From an uncultured Alphaproteobacteria bacterium (GTDB lineage Bacteria > Pseudomonadota > Alphaproteobacteria > Paracaedibacterales > CAITNM01), in contig CAIQTY010000018.1 of assembly GCA_903874955.1 (NCBI GenBank), positions 1-34,552 of the forward strand: DNA of 34,552 nt, written 5' to 3'. Positions within the stretch are counted from its first letter, which is position 1. Each line of letters opens with the position of its first letter. The notes under the pieces were generated by a model. That model made no database searches, had not been told where the DNA came from, and worked only from the letters and a program-made list of their open reading frames with translations. Made by a program: the position numbers and the translations under genes. Below, piece by piece: positions 9,239-18,009 of the stretch.

Positions 9239-10585
9239 ATGTCGTCTGCTATTGAACAGCTGGCCTCTAACATTAACTTTTCTACCTTTAAAAAAGCAGA
9301 AGATTTAAAAAAAAGAATATTGTTTACTCTGGCAGCTCTTGTGGTCTACCGAGTAGGTACCTATATCCCATTGCCTGGTATTAACCCACAGATCATCCAA
9401 GAATTTGTTTCCAGCAATGCTGGTGGCATTCTTGGAATACTCGATATGTTTTCTGGTGGATCAATCGGTCGTATGACGATTTTTGCATTAAATATCATGC
9501 CATATATTTCCTCTAGTATTATCGTTCAACTTATGACTTCAATTTCTCCTCACCTGGAATCATTAAAAAAAGAAGGTGAAGTTGGAAGAAGGAAACTTAA
9601 TCAATATACAAGGTATGGAACGGTTCTGCTTGCAATGGTTCAGTCCTATGGTATTTCTGCAGGGCTGGAAAAGATCCAAGGAGCAACAGGAATGGCTGTT
9701 CTCGATCCAGGCTTTATGTTTCGTCTATGCACAGTTGTAACACTAACAGGTGGAACGCTATTTATTATGTGGCTTGGAGAGCAAATAACTTCAAGGGGAA
9801 TTGGTAATGGTATATCCTTGGTTATTTATGCAGGTATCGTAGCAAACCTTCCTCATGCAGTAATTAGTACGTTTGAACTTGGCCGACAGGGTGCTTTGTC
9901 TGCTGGAGTTATACTAGGCATTTTGATCATGATTGCAGTTGTTATTGGTTATGTTGTTTTCATGGAAAGAGCTCAAAGAAAAATCCTTATTCAATACCCC
10001 AAGAGACAAGTTGCAGTAAATATGCCTGCAGTAGCTCAAACTACCCATTTGCCTTTAAAGCTAAACAGCGCTGGCGTAATACCCCCAATTTTTGCTTCTT
10101 CATTATTATTGCTTCCTGCTACTATATCAGGTTTTGGTGGTGCAGGTTCCCAAGATAGTGTTTTGGGTTACATAGGTACTATTTTTGCGCACGGACATCC
10201 TGTTTACATGACCTGTTTTGCAGCACTAATTATTTTCTTTGCATTTTTCTATACTGCTTTAATGTTTAATCCAAATGAAACAGCAGAAAATCTAAGAAAA
10301 GCTGGTAATTACATACCTGGCGTACGCCCAGGCACAGCTACTGCAAATTATTTAGATTATGTTTTGACAAGGTTGACAGTTGTTGGGGCACTTTACTTGG
10401 CTTCAATCTGTTTGATACCTGAATTAATTTTGAGTAGGTGGACTCTTCCTTTCTATTTCGGTGGTACAACAATACTTATTGTGGTAAGCGTAACAATGGA
10501 AACCATAACACAAATTCAATCACATTTGCTTGCTCACCAATACGAGGGTCTTATAAAAAAGGCAAAGGCAAAAGGTAGGATGTAA
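9239..10585 (+). CDS. secY: Protein translocase subunit SecY
   Basis: SecY (448 residues) is the channel of the Sec translocon in the inner membrane. Roughly ten hydrophobic segments can be counted. Family motifs are YRVGTYIPLPGINP after TM1 leads in, the plug-side DMFSGGSIGRMTIFALNIMP, and the cytosolic loop ERAQRKILIQYPKRQ. The later AAENLRK-type motif reads ETAENLRKAGNYIPGVRPGT. The stop overlaps the adk start by one base. Several secreted proteins encoded later in the window would use this channel. Confidence 0.98.
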   Translation: MSSAIEQLASNINFSTFKKAEDLKKRILFTLAALVVYRVGTYIPLPGINPQIIQEFVSSNAGGILGILDMFSGGSIGRMTIFALNIMPYISSSIIVQLMTSISPHLESLKKEGEVGRRKLNQYTRYGTVLLAMVQSYGISAGLEKIQGATGMAVLDPGFMFRLCTVVTLTGGTLFIMWLGEQITSRGIGNGISLVIYAGIVANLPHAVISTFELGRQGALSAGVILGILIMIAVVIGYVVFMERAQRKILIQYPKRQVAVNMPAVAQTTHLPLKLNSAGVIPPIFASSLLLLPATISGFGGAGSQDSVLGYIGTIFAHGHPVYMTCFAALIIFFAFFYTALMFNPNETAENLRKAGNYIPGVRPGTATANYLDYVLTRLTVVGALYLASICLIPELILSRWTLPFYFGGTTILIVVSVTMETITQIQSHLLAHQYEGLIKKAKAKGRM

Positions 10586-11223
10586 TGCACTTGGTTTTCT
10601 TGGGCCCACCAGCATGTGGGAAGGGAACTCAGTCAAAGATTTTGGGAGATAAATTTAATTATTATCACCTCTCAACTGGAGACCTCATGCGTAAAGAGGT
10701 TAATAGTGGATCTATTTTGGGAGAGAGGATAAATCAGACCTTGAACAAAGGTATTTTGTGTCCTTCTGAAATAGTTAACGAACTGGTAAAAAAAGACATT
10801 GAAAATCACAAACAAATGAGTATACTGTTTGATGGTTATCCAAGGAAAATAGATCAAGCTATATTCTTGGAGTCAGCACTTGAAAATAGTGTTGGTAAGC
10901 TAAAAAATGTTTTTTATTTCGATGTAGAACCCAGTGAGTTATTACAAAGAATTCTTAACAGAATTAACTGTAGAGCCTGTGGCTCAGTATACAATTTGCA
11001 AACTAACCCTCCGAAAGAAGAAGGAGTTTGTGATAACTGCGGTAGCAAAGAGTTGATGCGACGTGGTGACGATAATGAAGAGATCCTAAAAAATCGTATT
11101 CAGTCGTTTTATGAAGAGACAAACCCGCTTAAGGATTTTTATCTTGAGCGTGGAATTCTGACGGTGGTAGATGCGCGTGCGCCGGTGGAAATAGTAACAA
11201 AACAAATATTAAACGCATTATAA
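10585..11223 (+). CDS. adk: Adenylate kinase with a four-cysteine LID
   Basis: Adenylate kinase converts ATP and AMP to two ADP. The P-loop is residues 7-15, GPPACGKGT, with a cysteine where glycine or alanine is usual. The AMP-binding STGDLMR and the FDGYPR motif follow. The LID holds C129, C132, C149 and C152 as two C-x2-C pairs, matching the zinc-binding LID form rather than the zinc-free form of E. coli. Length is 212 residues. It overlaps secY by one base and precedes rpsM, the usual alphaproteobacterial order. Confidence 0.97.
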   Translation: MHLVFLGPPACGKGTQSKILGDKFNYYHLSTGDLMRKEVNSGSILGERINQTLNKGILCPSEIVNELVKKDIENHKQMSILFDGYPRKIDQAIFLESALENSVGKLKNVFYFDVEPSELLQRILNRINCRACGSVYNLQTNPPKEEGVCDNCGSKELMRRGDDNEEILKNRIQSFYEETNPLKDFYLERGILTVVDARAPVEIVTKQILNAL

Positions 11224-11233
11224 GGAGCTAGCC

Positions 11234-11611
11234 GTGGCACGTATTGCAGGTGTAAACATTCCAACCCAAAAAAAAGCTTGGATTGCTTTGACCTATATCT
11301 ATGGTATTGGTAGACACCAATCCAAACTAATTATTGAAAAAGCCGGAGTTGATGGGGAAAAAAGAGTTCATTCCCTAACTGATCAAGAGGTTTTGAAAAT
11401 AAGAGAAATTATTGACGCTGACCACAAAGTAGAGGGTGATTTGCGTCGTGATGTGAGCATGAATATAAAAAGACTGATGGATTTAGGTTGTTACCGTGGG
11501 CTAAGGCACCGTAAAGGATTACCTGTTCGTGGTCAACGTACGCATACTAATGCTCGTACACGTAAAGGTAAGGCGATTCCAATTGCCGGTAAAAAAATGG
11601 TTGGTAAATAG
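11234..11611 (+). CDS. rpsM: 30S ribosomal protein S13
   Basis: S13 (125 residues) contacts the 50S subunit and the tRNAs from the 30S head. The start is GTG at 11234, with AAGGAG about seven bases ahead, and the product opens [13 protein letters not shown] as in most S13 proteins. Later signatures are [34 protein letters not shown] and [20 protein letters not shown]. It opens the alpha-operon portion of the block. Confidence 0.98.
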   Translation: MARIAGVNIPTQKKAWIALTYIYGIGRHQSKLIIEKAGVDGEKRVHSLTDQEVLKIREIIDADHKVEGDLRRDVSMNIKRLMDLGCYRGLRHRKGLPVRGQRTHTNARTRKGKAIPIAGKKMVGK

Positions 11612-11629
11612 AAATTAAGGTATTAAATT

Positions 11630-12022
11630 ATGGCTCAGAAAACAGTTGCACGTGTCCGTCGTAGAGAAAGAAAGAATATCGTAAACGGTATCGTTTATGT
11701 AAATGCAACTTTCAATAACACTCTTGTCAGCGTAACAGATGAAGCAGGTAATGTTTTATCCTGGTCGACATCAGGAATGATGGGGTTCAAGGGATCACGT
11801 AAGTCAACTCCCTATGCTGCTCAAATTGCAGCAGAAGATGCTGCAAAAAAAGCCCAAGAACACGGTATGAAAACCGTAAGAGTGATCGTAAAAGGACCTG
11901 GATCAGGTAGAGAAACCGCATTACGTTCTTTGCAATCCGTTGGTTTTACGATAACATCAGTTCGAGATGTAACACCGGTACCCCATAACGGAGTACGTCC
12001 TCGTAAGCGCCGTCGTGTATAA
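11630..12022 (+). CDS. rpsK: 30S ribosomal protein S11
   Basis: S11 (130 residues) forms part of the 30S platform. Typical pieces are [60 protein letters not shown] and the invariant end [18 protein letters not shown]. The ATG at 11630 follows AAGG in a short AT-rich gap. It is complete and of usual length. Confidence 0.98.
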   Translation: MAQKTVARVRRRERKNIVNGIVYVNATFNNTLVSVTDEAGNVLSWSTSGMMGFKGSRKSTPYAAQIAAEDAAKKAQEHGMKTVRVIVKGPGSGRETALRSLQSVGFTITSVRDVTPVPHNGVRPRKRRRV

Positions 12023-12066
12023 CACGTTGGTTATAAAGAATAAATAAATAGCGAAAGAGAACAGTT

Positions 12067-13089
12067 GTGATTGAGAGAAATTGGCAATCGATGATTAAAC
12101 CCTCAAAGATTCAGGTGCAGTATTTGTCATCTAATCTCAGGGAAGCTAGCATAGTGGCAGAGCCTCTAGAAAGAGGCTTCGGGCTTACGCTAGGGAACGC
12201 ATTGCGTCGCGTTTTATTATCTTCACTGCAAGGTTCTGCAGTTACTTCAATTAAAATCGATGGTGTTTTGCATGAGTTTTCAGCAATACCAGGTGTTCGT
12301 GAAGATGTTGCAGATATTATTTTAAACCTAAAAACTCTAGGCATAAGAATAAACTCAGATATGCCAAAGCGTATTCGTTTAGATGCAAAAGGGCCATGCG
12401 TAGTAAAAGCTAAAGACATTCAGCACGCATCAGATATAGAAATTTTAGACCCAGAGCTTGTGATCTGCCACGTAGACGAAGGCGGCCACGTTGTTATGGA
12501 AATGACAGTTCAATGCGGTAAAGGCTATGTTCCTGCATCGACTCAGCAAATTGAAGATAAAGCAATTGGACTAATTCCTATTGATGCAATTTTTAGTCCA
12601 ATTAAGCGTGTTGTTTATAAAGTCGATCAAACCCGTGTAGGTCAGCGTACTGACTATGACAAGTTAACATTGACTCTTACAACAGACGGTTCTATAAAAC
12701 CTGATGATGCAATTGCCTATGCTTCAAGAATTCTACAAGACCAATTGCAACAGTTCATTAATTTTGAAGAGCCTAAAGCAGCTGGTGCTAGTGAACGAAG
12801 GGGGGATCCTCTTCCATTTAATAGGAACATGCTTAAGAAAGTTGATGAGCTCGAATTGTCTGTTCGTTCAGCGAATTGTTTGAAAAACGAAAATATTTAT
12901 TATATTGGTGATCTGGTTCAGCGTTCTGAAGGCGAAATGCTCCGGACTCCAAACTTTGGTAGAAAATCTTTGAATGAAATCAAAAAAGTACTTTCTTTAA
13001 TGGGTCTTGGTTTTGGTATGAGTGTTCCAAATTGGCCGCCAGAGAATATAGATGAATTAGCAAAATCCTTAGAAGATCCATTTAATTAA
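12067..13089 (+). CDS. rpoA: DNA-directed RNA polymerase subunit alpha
   Basis: RpoA (340 residues) dimerises to start RNA polymerase assembly, and its C-terminal domain binds UP elements and activators. The GTG at 12067 gives [14 protein letters not shown], matching the alphaproteobacterial N terminus; an AAGAGA lies just ahead. The N-terminal domain shows [20 protein letters not shown] and [14 protein letters not shown]. The C-terminal domain (about 265-325) has [20 protein letters not shown] and [16 protein letters not shown]. It is complete and lies in the standard rpsK-rpoA-rplQ position; rpsD is not here. Confidence 0.98.
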   Translation: MIERNWQSMIKPSKIQVQYLSSNLREASIVAEPLERGFGLTLGNALRRVLLSSLQGSAVTSIKIDGVLHEFSAIPGVREDVADIILNLKTLGIRINSDMPKRIRLDAKGPCVVKAKDIQHASDIEILDPELVICHVDEGGHVVMEMTVQCGKGYVPASTQQIEDKAIGLIPIDAIFSPIKRVVYKVDQTRVGQRTDYDKLTLTLTTDGSIKPDDAIAYASRILQDQLQQFINFEEPKAAGASERRGDPLPFNRNMLKKVDELELSVRSANCLKNENIYYIGDLVQRSEGEMLRTPNFGRKSLNEIKKVLSLMGLGFGMSVPNWPPENIDELAKSLEDPFN

Positions 13090-13107
13090 GAAGTGAGAGA
13101 ATAAGTC

Positions 13108-13503
13108 ATGAGACATGGTATGTCAGGGCGTAAGTTTAATAGGACAAAAGAGCATAGAAAAGCTATGTTCAAAAATCTTGCCCAAGCTTTAATTAAGAAC
13201 GAACAAATTAAAACAACTCTACCAAAAGCGAAAGACCTTCGCCCTGTTGTTGAGAAATTAATCACCCTTGCTAAGCGTGGCGGTTTACACAGTCATCGTC
13301 AGGCAATTTCACAGTTGCAGGATAAAGACCTTGTTAAAAAACTAATGAGTCAACTAGGTACTCGATTTTTAACACGTGCTGGTGGGTATACACGTATTGT
13401 GAAAGCTGGGTTCCGTTACGGTGATAATGCGCCGATGGCGATCATCGAGTTTGTTGATTTCGATCCTACAAAGGTTGTTGAAGTACAAGCTCAAGCTGCA
13501 TAA
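13108..13503 (+). CDS. rplQ: 50S ribosomal protein L17
   Basis: L17 (131 residues) lies near the tunnel exit. It begins [20 protein letters not shown], contains [20 protein letters not shown] and ends with the family stretch [20 protein letters not shown] followed by IEFVD. An AAGTGAGAG precedes the ATG at 13108. It is the last gene of the ribosomal block and is followed by a strong terminator. Confidence 0.98.
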   Translation: MRHGMSGRKFNRTKEHRKAMFKNLAQALIKNEQIKTTLPKAKDLRPVVEKLITLAKRGGLHSHRQAISQLQDKDLVKKLMSQLGTRFLTRAGGYTRIVKAGFRYGDNAPMAIIEFVDFDPTKVVEVQAQAA

Positions 13504-13524
13504 AATATAACAAGAATAGTGTCT

Positions 13525-13550
13525 GAGGAGCCTTATGGGCTCCTTTTTTC
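13525..13550 (+). terminator. Intrinsic terminator of the ribosomal protein block
   Basis: GGAGCC (13527-13532) pairs with GGCTCC (13538-13543) across a five-base loop, and the stem can extend by A-T and G-T pairs. Six T residues follow at 13544-13549. It begins 22 bases after the rplQ stop and is the only convincing terminator seen since the start of the window. Confidence 0.9.
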
Positions 13551-13620
13551 ATAAAATATTGAAATATCCCTTAAAAAAGCATATCCTATAATTGAATTTT
13601 TATAAGAACAATTAAGTAAT

Positions 13621-13962
13621 ATGCTTTCTAAATTCCTTGATCCAAAGAATGATTTGCCTTTAGGAGAATCTTTGGTTCTGAGCGCAACAAAGATATTCTA
13701 ATTCATTTTCTCAATGATATGGTGGTCTTTAAGGAATCTGCATCTATAGAAGATGTGACCTTTTTAAAGACGGTACAAGACCCAGAGATAGCTTCTCAGA
13801 AAACCAGTATAGTTGATGTTCTTTGCAAAGATACCAAAGGCAATCAGTATATTGTCGTAATGCAGGTTGCTAAGGAAAAAAGGCTTTGAAAAGAGAGCGC
13901 AATATTATGCGGCTAAGGCCTATGTATCTCAAGCAACTATATTAAAGCAAAAATTTTTATAA
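13621..13962 (+). pseudogene. Decayed PD-(D/E)XK nuclease family transposase (Rpn-like)
   Basis: Three short frames together spell a family I recognise as the Rpn/PD-(D/E)XK putative transposases that are common in intracellular alphaproteobacteria. The ATG at 13621 gives MLSKFLDPKNDLP. A shifted frame, near 13670 onward, continues FGSERNKDILIHFLNDM, then EDVTFLKTVQDPEIASQKTS and IVDVLCKDTKGNQYIVVMQV. A second shift near 13887 gives GFEKRAQYYAAKAYVSQAT, after which homology stops at about 13933. Two frameshifts and 3' truncation make it non-functional. In the nuclease motif, the acidic residue expected in IVEMQ is a valine. Confidence 0.85.
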
Positions 13963-13971
13963 AATTACTGC

Positions 13972-14001
13972 TTGCTGTCTAAACTGTTGGTAGCCTATGG
14001 T
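13972..14001 (+). promoter_or_regulatory. Possible metG promoter
   Basis: TTGCTG at 13972-13977 and TATGGT at 13996-14001 are separated by 18 bases, close to a sigma-70 promoter. The -10 overlaps an inverted repeat, ATGGT with ACCAT, at 13997-14016. Transcription would begin shortly before metG, which has no recognisable Shine-Dalgarno, so a short leader is possible. The assignment is by pattern only. Confidence 0.35.
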
Positions 14002-14024
14002 TAAAAAAAATACCATCATCGATT

Positions 14025-15521
14025 ATGAAGCCTTTTTATATTACAACACCAATTTATTATGTTAACGATAAGCCTCACATTGGACATGCCTACACAAGCT
14101 TAGCATGCGATGTTATTGCCCGTTTTAAACGTCTCGATGGGTTCGATGCGAAATTTTTAACCGGTGCCGATGAACATGGCCAAAAAATTGAAAAAGCTGC
14201 TGCGGTCAAAGGAATTGCACCTCAAGCTTTTGTTGATGAAGTTTCACAATCTTTTCGCAGTCTTTCAGACCTACTTGATCTTACTAATGATGATTTCATT
14301 AGAACAACAGAACCCCGCCATGTCACCGCCGTACAGCACCTTTGGAAAAGGCTTTTTGAAAGCGGCAGCATCTATTTGGGAGAATATGCTGGTTGGTATG
14401 CGGTACGCGATGAAGCATTTTACCAAGAAGACGAACTTGTCGAAGGTAAAGCCCCAACAGGAGCCGAAGTTGAATGGGTCAAAGAATCAAGTTATTTCTT
14501 TAAACTATCAGCATGGGCTGAGCCATTGCTTGAATATTATGCAAAGCACCCTGAAGCTATTCAGCCTGAATCTCGCCGTAATGAAGTACTTCGTTTTATC
14601 GAAGGGGGCTTGAGAGATCTTTCAATTTCAAGGCGGACTCTAAAATGGGGCATTCCCGTGCCAGGTGACCCTGATCATGTTATGTATGTTTGGCTCGATG
14701 CCCTAACCAATTATTTATCGGCTTTAGGCTATCCGGATGACGGGTATCAATTCCATTGGCAGCAATCTATTCATGTTGTCGGCAAAGATATTCTTCGTTT
14801 TCATGCCGTGTACTGGCCAGCATTCTTAATGGCAGCGGGTATTACACCACCTAAGACAGTCTTCGCTCATGGGTGGTGGACGGTTGAAGGGGAGAAAATG
14901 TCAAAATCCCTTGGTAATGTGGTTGATCCGGTTGAGATGGTAGATAGTTTTGGTTCCGATGCTTTTCGGTATTTTTTAATGCGTGATCTTTCCTTTGGGC
15001 AAGACGGGGATTTTTCCAAAACCGCTTTTATCAATAGGTTGAATACAGATTTAGCAAATGCCTATGGAAACTTGTGTCAGCGCGTATTGTCATTTATTTA
15101 TAAAAATGGCGAGGCAACAATCCCAACCCCGGGTGAGTTAACAGCTGAAGACCATGCTTTGGTTAACCTTCCAGCGCAGCTGCTGCCAACATTGCGCACA
15201 CATATAGATAATTTCCATCTTAATCGCTATGCAGAAGCAATATGGCAGGTAATAGGAGAGGGGAATCGTTATGTTGATGCGCAAAAACCCTGGGCATTAA
15301 AGAAAGACGATTCGTTGCGGATGAATACGGTTCTATATAACTTATGTTCACTAATTAAGAATGTTGCGATTCTAACACAACCGATTTTACCGCTTGCAAG
15401 TTCTAAAATTCTCACTATATTACAAGCAGGAAATAAAGATTTTTCCGCGTTAGAAGTGGCTTTGAGCCCAGGCCAAAAAATTGATGAGCCGCAGCCACTT
15501 TTTGCAAAACATGTAGTATGA
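14025..15521 (+). CDS. metG: Methionyl-tRNA synthetase
   Basis: MetRS charges tRNA-Met in the cytoplasm and so feeds initiation and elongation. The class I signatures are intact: HIGH at residues 18-21 inside DKPHIGHAYTSL, and KMSKS at residues 291-295 in GEKMSKSLGNVVDP. The WVDALTNY-type segment reads VWLDALTNYLSALGYP. At 498 residues it is the shorter form without the C-terminal tRNA-binding extension, and no zinc-knuckle cysteine pairs are seen, as in many alphaproteobacteria. The ATG at 14025 lacks a clear Shine-Dalgarno. A secreted unknown follows 12 bases after the stop. Confidence 0.97.
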   Translation: MKPFYITTPIYYVNDKPHIGHAYTSLACDVIARFKRLDGFDAKFLTGADEHGQKIEKAAAVKGIAPQAFVDEVSQSFRSLSDLLDLTNDDFIRTTEPRHVTAVQHLWKRLFESGSIYLGEYAGWYAVRDEAFYQEDELVEGKAPTGAEVEWVKESSYFFKLSAWAEPLLEYYAKHPEAIQPESRRNEVLRFIEGGLRDLSISRRTLKWGIPVPGDPDHVMYVWLDALTNYLSALGYPDDGYQFHWQQSIHVVGKDILRFHAVYWPAFLMAAGITPPKTVFAHGWWTVEGEKMSKSLGNVVDPVEMVDSFGSDAFRYFLMRDLSFGQDGDFSKTAFINRLNTDLANAYGNLCQRVLSFIYKNGEATIPTPGELTAEDHALVNLPAQLLPTLRTHIDNFHLNRYAEAIWQVIGEGNRYVDAQKPWALKKDDSLRMNTVLYNLCSLIKNVAILTQPILPLASSKILTILQAGNKDFSALEVALSPGQKIDEPQPLFAKHVV

Positions 15522-15533
15522 AAGGAATTTAAG

Positions 15534-16247
15534 ATGAAAAAAATATTGATGACCCTATTGATAGGTGGTTTTTGTGCACTGATGGCGTCAGGAGCACCTG
15601 GTGGTCCTGGTTTTGGTGAATTTGGTGATAAAAATAGCTCATCAAGAGCTTCTGTAACATCAAGTAGTTCAAGCACTGAAGGATTTTTAGATCCAAGCTT
15701 GTATCAAAAAATGGAATTGGGACATAAATTTGTGATCATGTATAAAAGTAAACTACATGAGATACAAACTCGCATTATTGGCGATCTGTTCCATGGAGAA
15801 AAATCATCTAGAGCTACATTAGAAGAATATTTTGAAACTGACACAGGTGATAAGTATGTTATAGCTTCAACTGAAAAGACTCTTCCTCATTTGGAAAGTA
15901 AACCAGCAGGAGATTTATCAAATGTTTTATGGTGGGAAACACAAGTTTTTCGTAAGGTTTTTCATCGTACCACTAACCATGGAAAAAGAAATCAAAAAAA
16001 TTGTTGGAATAATTGCGACGTAAAATTAGAGGTTTCTGTCCGATATCTGTTTAGTCAGTTTAATAGCGAAGCAACAAAAGTTAAATCTGAATTTTTAAGT
16101 AAGAAAAAAGATATAGAGATAAAAGATGGTGGAAGGCAGTGGTGCACAAAGCAGCCACCTTACGATGTTAGGTATGAAGAAAGTGTTAACTATTTTAGAG
16201 ATGCTTTTCCTCAATTAATTTCAGAATTTGGAAATAATCTAAACTAA
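15534..16247 (+). CDS. Secreted protein of unknown function, serine-rich N terminus
   Basis: I do not recognise this 237-residue protein. It begins MKKILMTLLIGGFCALMASG, a good Sec signal peptide with likely cleavage near ASG-AP. A glycine/proline stretch (GGPGFGEFG) and a serine-rich segment (residues about 35-50) follow. The rest is charged and mostly helical in look, with cysteines in NCWNNCDVKLEV and QWCTKQPPYD that could form disulfides outside the cytoplasm. AAGGAA at 15521-15526 is a good ribosome binding site. It lies 12 bases after metG on the same strand, so it may be co-transcribed with it. Confidence 0.75.
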   Translation: MKKILMTLLIGGFCALMASGAPGGPGFGEFGDKNSSSRASVTSSSSSTEGFLDPSLYQKMELGHKFVIMYKSKLHEIQTRIIGDLFHGEKSSRATLEEYFETDTGDKYVIASTEKTLPHLESKPAGDLSNVLWWETQVFRKVFHRTTNHGKRNQKNCWNNCDVKLEVSVRYLFSQFNSEATKVKSEFLSKKKDIEIKDGGRQWCTKQPPYDVRYEESVNYFRDAFPQLISEFGNNLN

Positions 16248-16257
16248 ACACTTCATT

Positions 16258-16307
16258 AACCTTTACGGCGTATCCTTATAGTATAGGGATTATGCTGTAA
16301 AGGTTTT
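16258..16307 (+). promoter_or_regulatory. Long hairpin between a secreted-protein gene and usg
   Basis: AACCTTTACGGC (16258-16269) pairs with GCTGTAAAGGTT (16294-16305) over 12 base pairs, with one G-T pair. The loop itself can fold: ATCCTTATA pairs with TATAGGGAT across one or three bases. TTTT (16304-16307) follows the stem. It may be the terminator of the upstream gene. It also buries AAAGG (16299-16303), the only ribosome binding site for usg at 16309, so it could also limit usg translation. Confidence 0.6.
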
Positions 16308-16308
16308 C

Positions 16309-16572
16309 ATGGCTGATTTTGAAGACGCCTGGGAAGGTTTTCGTCTAACGACTGCTGAAATTATTTATCACCTCCCCGATCATCCCCTATTATTGCAAAC
16401 CTACATCTGGCAGGAATTTGATCGCCCTCCCCAATATCCGCGCCTGCAAGAATTCTTGGCTTTTTGGCTAAAAGAAATCGAAGGAAAGCTCCATTCTGTA
16501 AAAGTTGGCATTGGTGGACCGTTGATGCCAAATAAAGTGGAATCCCCAGTCTTTACTTTTTCATTGCACTGA
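16309..16572 (+). CDS. usg: Usg family protein
   Basis: This 87-residue protein matches the small Usg family of alphaproteobacteria, whose biochemical role is not established despite old annotations linking it to tryptophan synthesis. Diagnostic stretches are LTTAEIIYHLPDHPLLLQTY, WQEFD, a PRLQEFLAFW segment and EIEGKLHSVKV, with the end FTFSLH. The ATG at 16309 has AAAGG five bases ahead, but that site is inside the preceding hairpin. The gene has no close partner downstream. Confidence 0.85.
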   Translation: MADFEDAWEGFRLTTAEIIYHLPDHPLLLQTYIWQEFDRPPQYPRLQEFLAFWLKEIEGKLHSVKVGIGGPLMPNKVESPVFTFSLH

Positions 16573-16636
16573 AAAATTTCATTGTATTTTAAAATCATGT
16601 AAGACAGTATACACATAACATTAAAAGGTGAAGTGT

Positions 16637-17149
16637 ATGAGATTTTTAATAATTGTTGTTTTAGTTCTAGGTAACTTTATTTTGAGTGCTTCATCTTCAT
16701 CATCGTCTTTTGATACTGAAGATCCTCTTCTTGAAAACAAAGTAAACGAAAATTTGCCAGTGAACGTACCTACCTATTATGAATATGAAGTTGTTGAGCG
16801 AGCTATAAATAAATTTCTTATTGGCTCTCCTGAAAATATAAAAAATATAAACTTTTGCTTGAACATGCTTTTTAATAAATTGCCTGAACAGGAAAAAAAT
16901 AAAGATCTCTGTTTTCCAAGGACGTCTCATCCTATTTCATTTGTTAATGGTGGTTGGCGGTGTCGACTTAAAGAGGTAATAATAGCAAACAAAAAACAAA
17001 GTCCAGATGATCAAAAAAGAGTATTCAGTGAATTGCTCTCATGGCATTTGGAAAGTTTTAAAAATATTGCTCCTAGATTGGGTGATACCGCAAAAGTATG
17101 GTTAACTTGTGCAGAAAAGTTCAGAGAAGATGCAGAAGGTGATTGTTAG
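16637..17149 (+). CDS. Small secreted protein of unknown function
   Basis: I do not recognise this 170-residue protein. The ATG at 16637 has AAAGG at 16624-16628; a GTG at 16628 would overlap that site. It begins MRFLIIVVLVLGNFILSASS, a signal peptide, then runs straight into a serine tract (SASSSSSSF) and an acidic region. Five cysteines lie in the mature part (FCLNM, DLCFP, WRCRL, LTCAEK and GDC at the end), consistent with an exported, possibly disulfide-bonded protein. It resembles the 15534 gene only in having a signal peptide and serine tract. Confidence 0.7.
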   Translation: MRFLIIVVLVLGNFILSASSSSSSFDTEDPLLENKVNENLPVNVPTYYEYEVVERAINKFLIGSPENIKNINFCLNMLFNKLPEQEKNKDLCFPRTSHPISFVNGGWRCRLKEVIIANKKQSPDDQKRVFSELLSWHLESFKNIAPRLGDTAKVWLTCAEKFREDAEGDC

Positions 17150-17180
17150 CAAGTGATGACGGATTTCCGTAAGAAATGCT

Positions 17181-17310
17181 AATTTCTAAAATTCCAGATA
17201 AATTAACGTTATTCACTGGGTTCCATGATCAAGTCATGGAAACGCTAGAGGAGGAGCAACCTGGCAGTTTTCCTGGGCCTTGAACCTAGAATCCAACAAA
17301 ACGCAGCTAT
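17181..17310. repeat. Dispersed hairpin repeat, copy A
   Basis: This non-coding stretch aligns along its length with 20207-20334, sharing AATTTCTAAAA, a central GCAGTTTTCC and the end ACGNAGCTAT. The left hairpin is TTCCATGA (17221-17228), loop TCAAG, TCATGGAA (17234-17241). The right part, 17271-17291, is the reverse complement of the same kind of hairpin (loop CTTGA, one mismatched pair). It lies between a secreted-protein gene and rnd. It is probably a palindromic element of the genome. Confidence 0.8.
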
Positions 17311-17379
17311 CGCCCTTTGCTGATTTTTTATGCTACACTGCTGAAAAATTTAAAACTTCTTAGAAAGACTGCAAAACTC

Positions 17380-18003
17380 GTGAAAACCTACCTCCATGAA
17401 TACGATCTCCCTGATGATATAACTTTTGGTCAAACGGTCGCGATTGATACAGAGGCAATGGGCCTTAATCAACACCGCGACAGACTGTGTTTGGTGCAGT
17501 TAACGTTTGATGGTATTAATGTGCACCTTGTGCAATTTCCTGAGGCTGATTTTTCCGAGTCGCCGAACCTAAAACGTTTGCTTGTTAGCGATTGCCAAAA
17601 AATTTTTCATTTTGCGCGTTTTGATCTGGCGATTTTGCAGTATTCCTTTGACCTACTAATTAAAAATATTTATTGCACAAAAGTTGCTTCCCATTTGGTT
17701 CGCACCTATACAAATAAACATGGCCTAAAAGACTTGTGCAGAGAGTTACTTGGCATTGAGGTTTCAAAGCAGGAGCAAACCAGTGATTGGGGCGCAAAGG
17801 TTCTCAGTAAAGACCAAATGCGCTATGCAGCAACCGATGTGGCGAACTTGCATAGCCTTAAACTTAAGCTTGATGCTATGTTGACCCGGGAAAACCGCCA
17901 GCATTTAGCTGAGGCAACTTTTGAATATCTTCCCATCCGGGCGCAGCTCGATTTGTTGTACGGGCAAAAGGGCGATATTATGGCCTATAAATTGGAAGAG
18001 TAG
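17380..18003 (+). CDS. rnd: Ribonuclease D-like 3'-5' exonuclease
   Basis: This single-domain DEDDy exonuclease probably trims the 3' ends of stable RNAs. The GTG at 17380 gives 207 residues beginning with KTYLHEYDLP, as in short alphaproteobacterial RNase D proteins. A longer frame from TTG at 17317 would add unrelated residues next to the repeat. Catalytic residues visible are D23 and E25 (AIDTEAMGLN), D82 (FARFDLAIL), and Y149 with D153 (YAATDVANLHSL). There is no HRDC domain, which full-length E. coli RNase D has. The ribosome binding site is weak. kdsD follows seven bases later. Confidence 0.9.
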   Translation: MKTYLHEYDLPDDITFGQTVAIDTEAMGLNQHRDRLCLVQLTFDGINVHLVQFPEADFSESPNLKRLLVSDCQKIFHFARFDLAILQYSFDLLIKNIYCTKVASHLVRTYTNKHGLKDLCRELLGIEVSKQEQTSDWGAKVLSKDQMRYAATDVANLHSLKLKLDAMLTRENRQHLAEATFEYLPIRAQLDLLYGQKGDIMAYKLEE

Positions 18004-18009
18004 GGCGAT

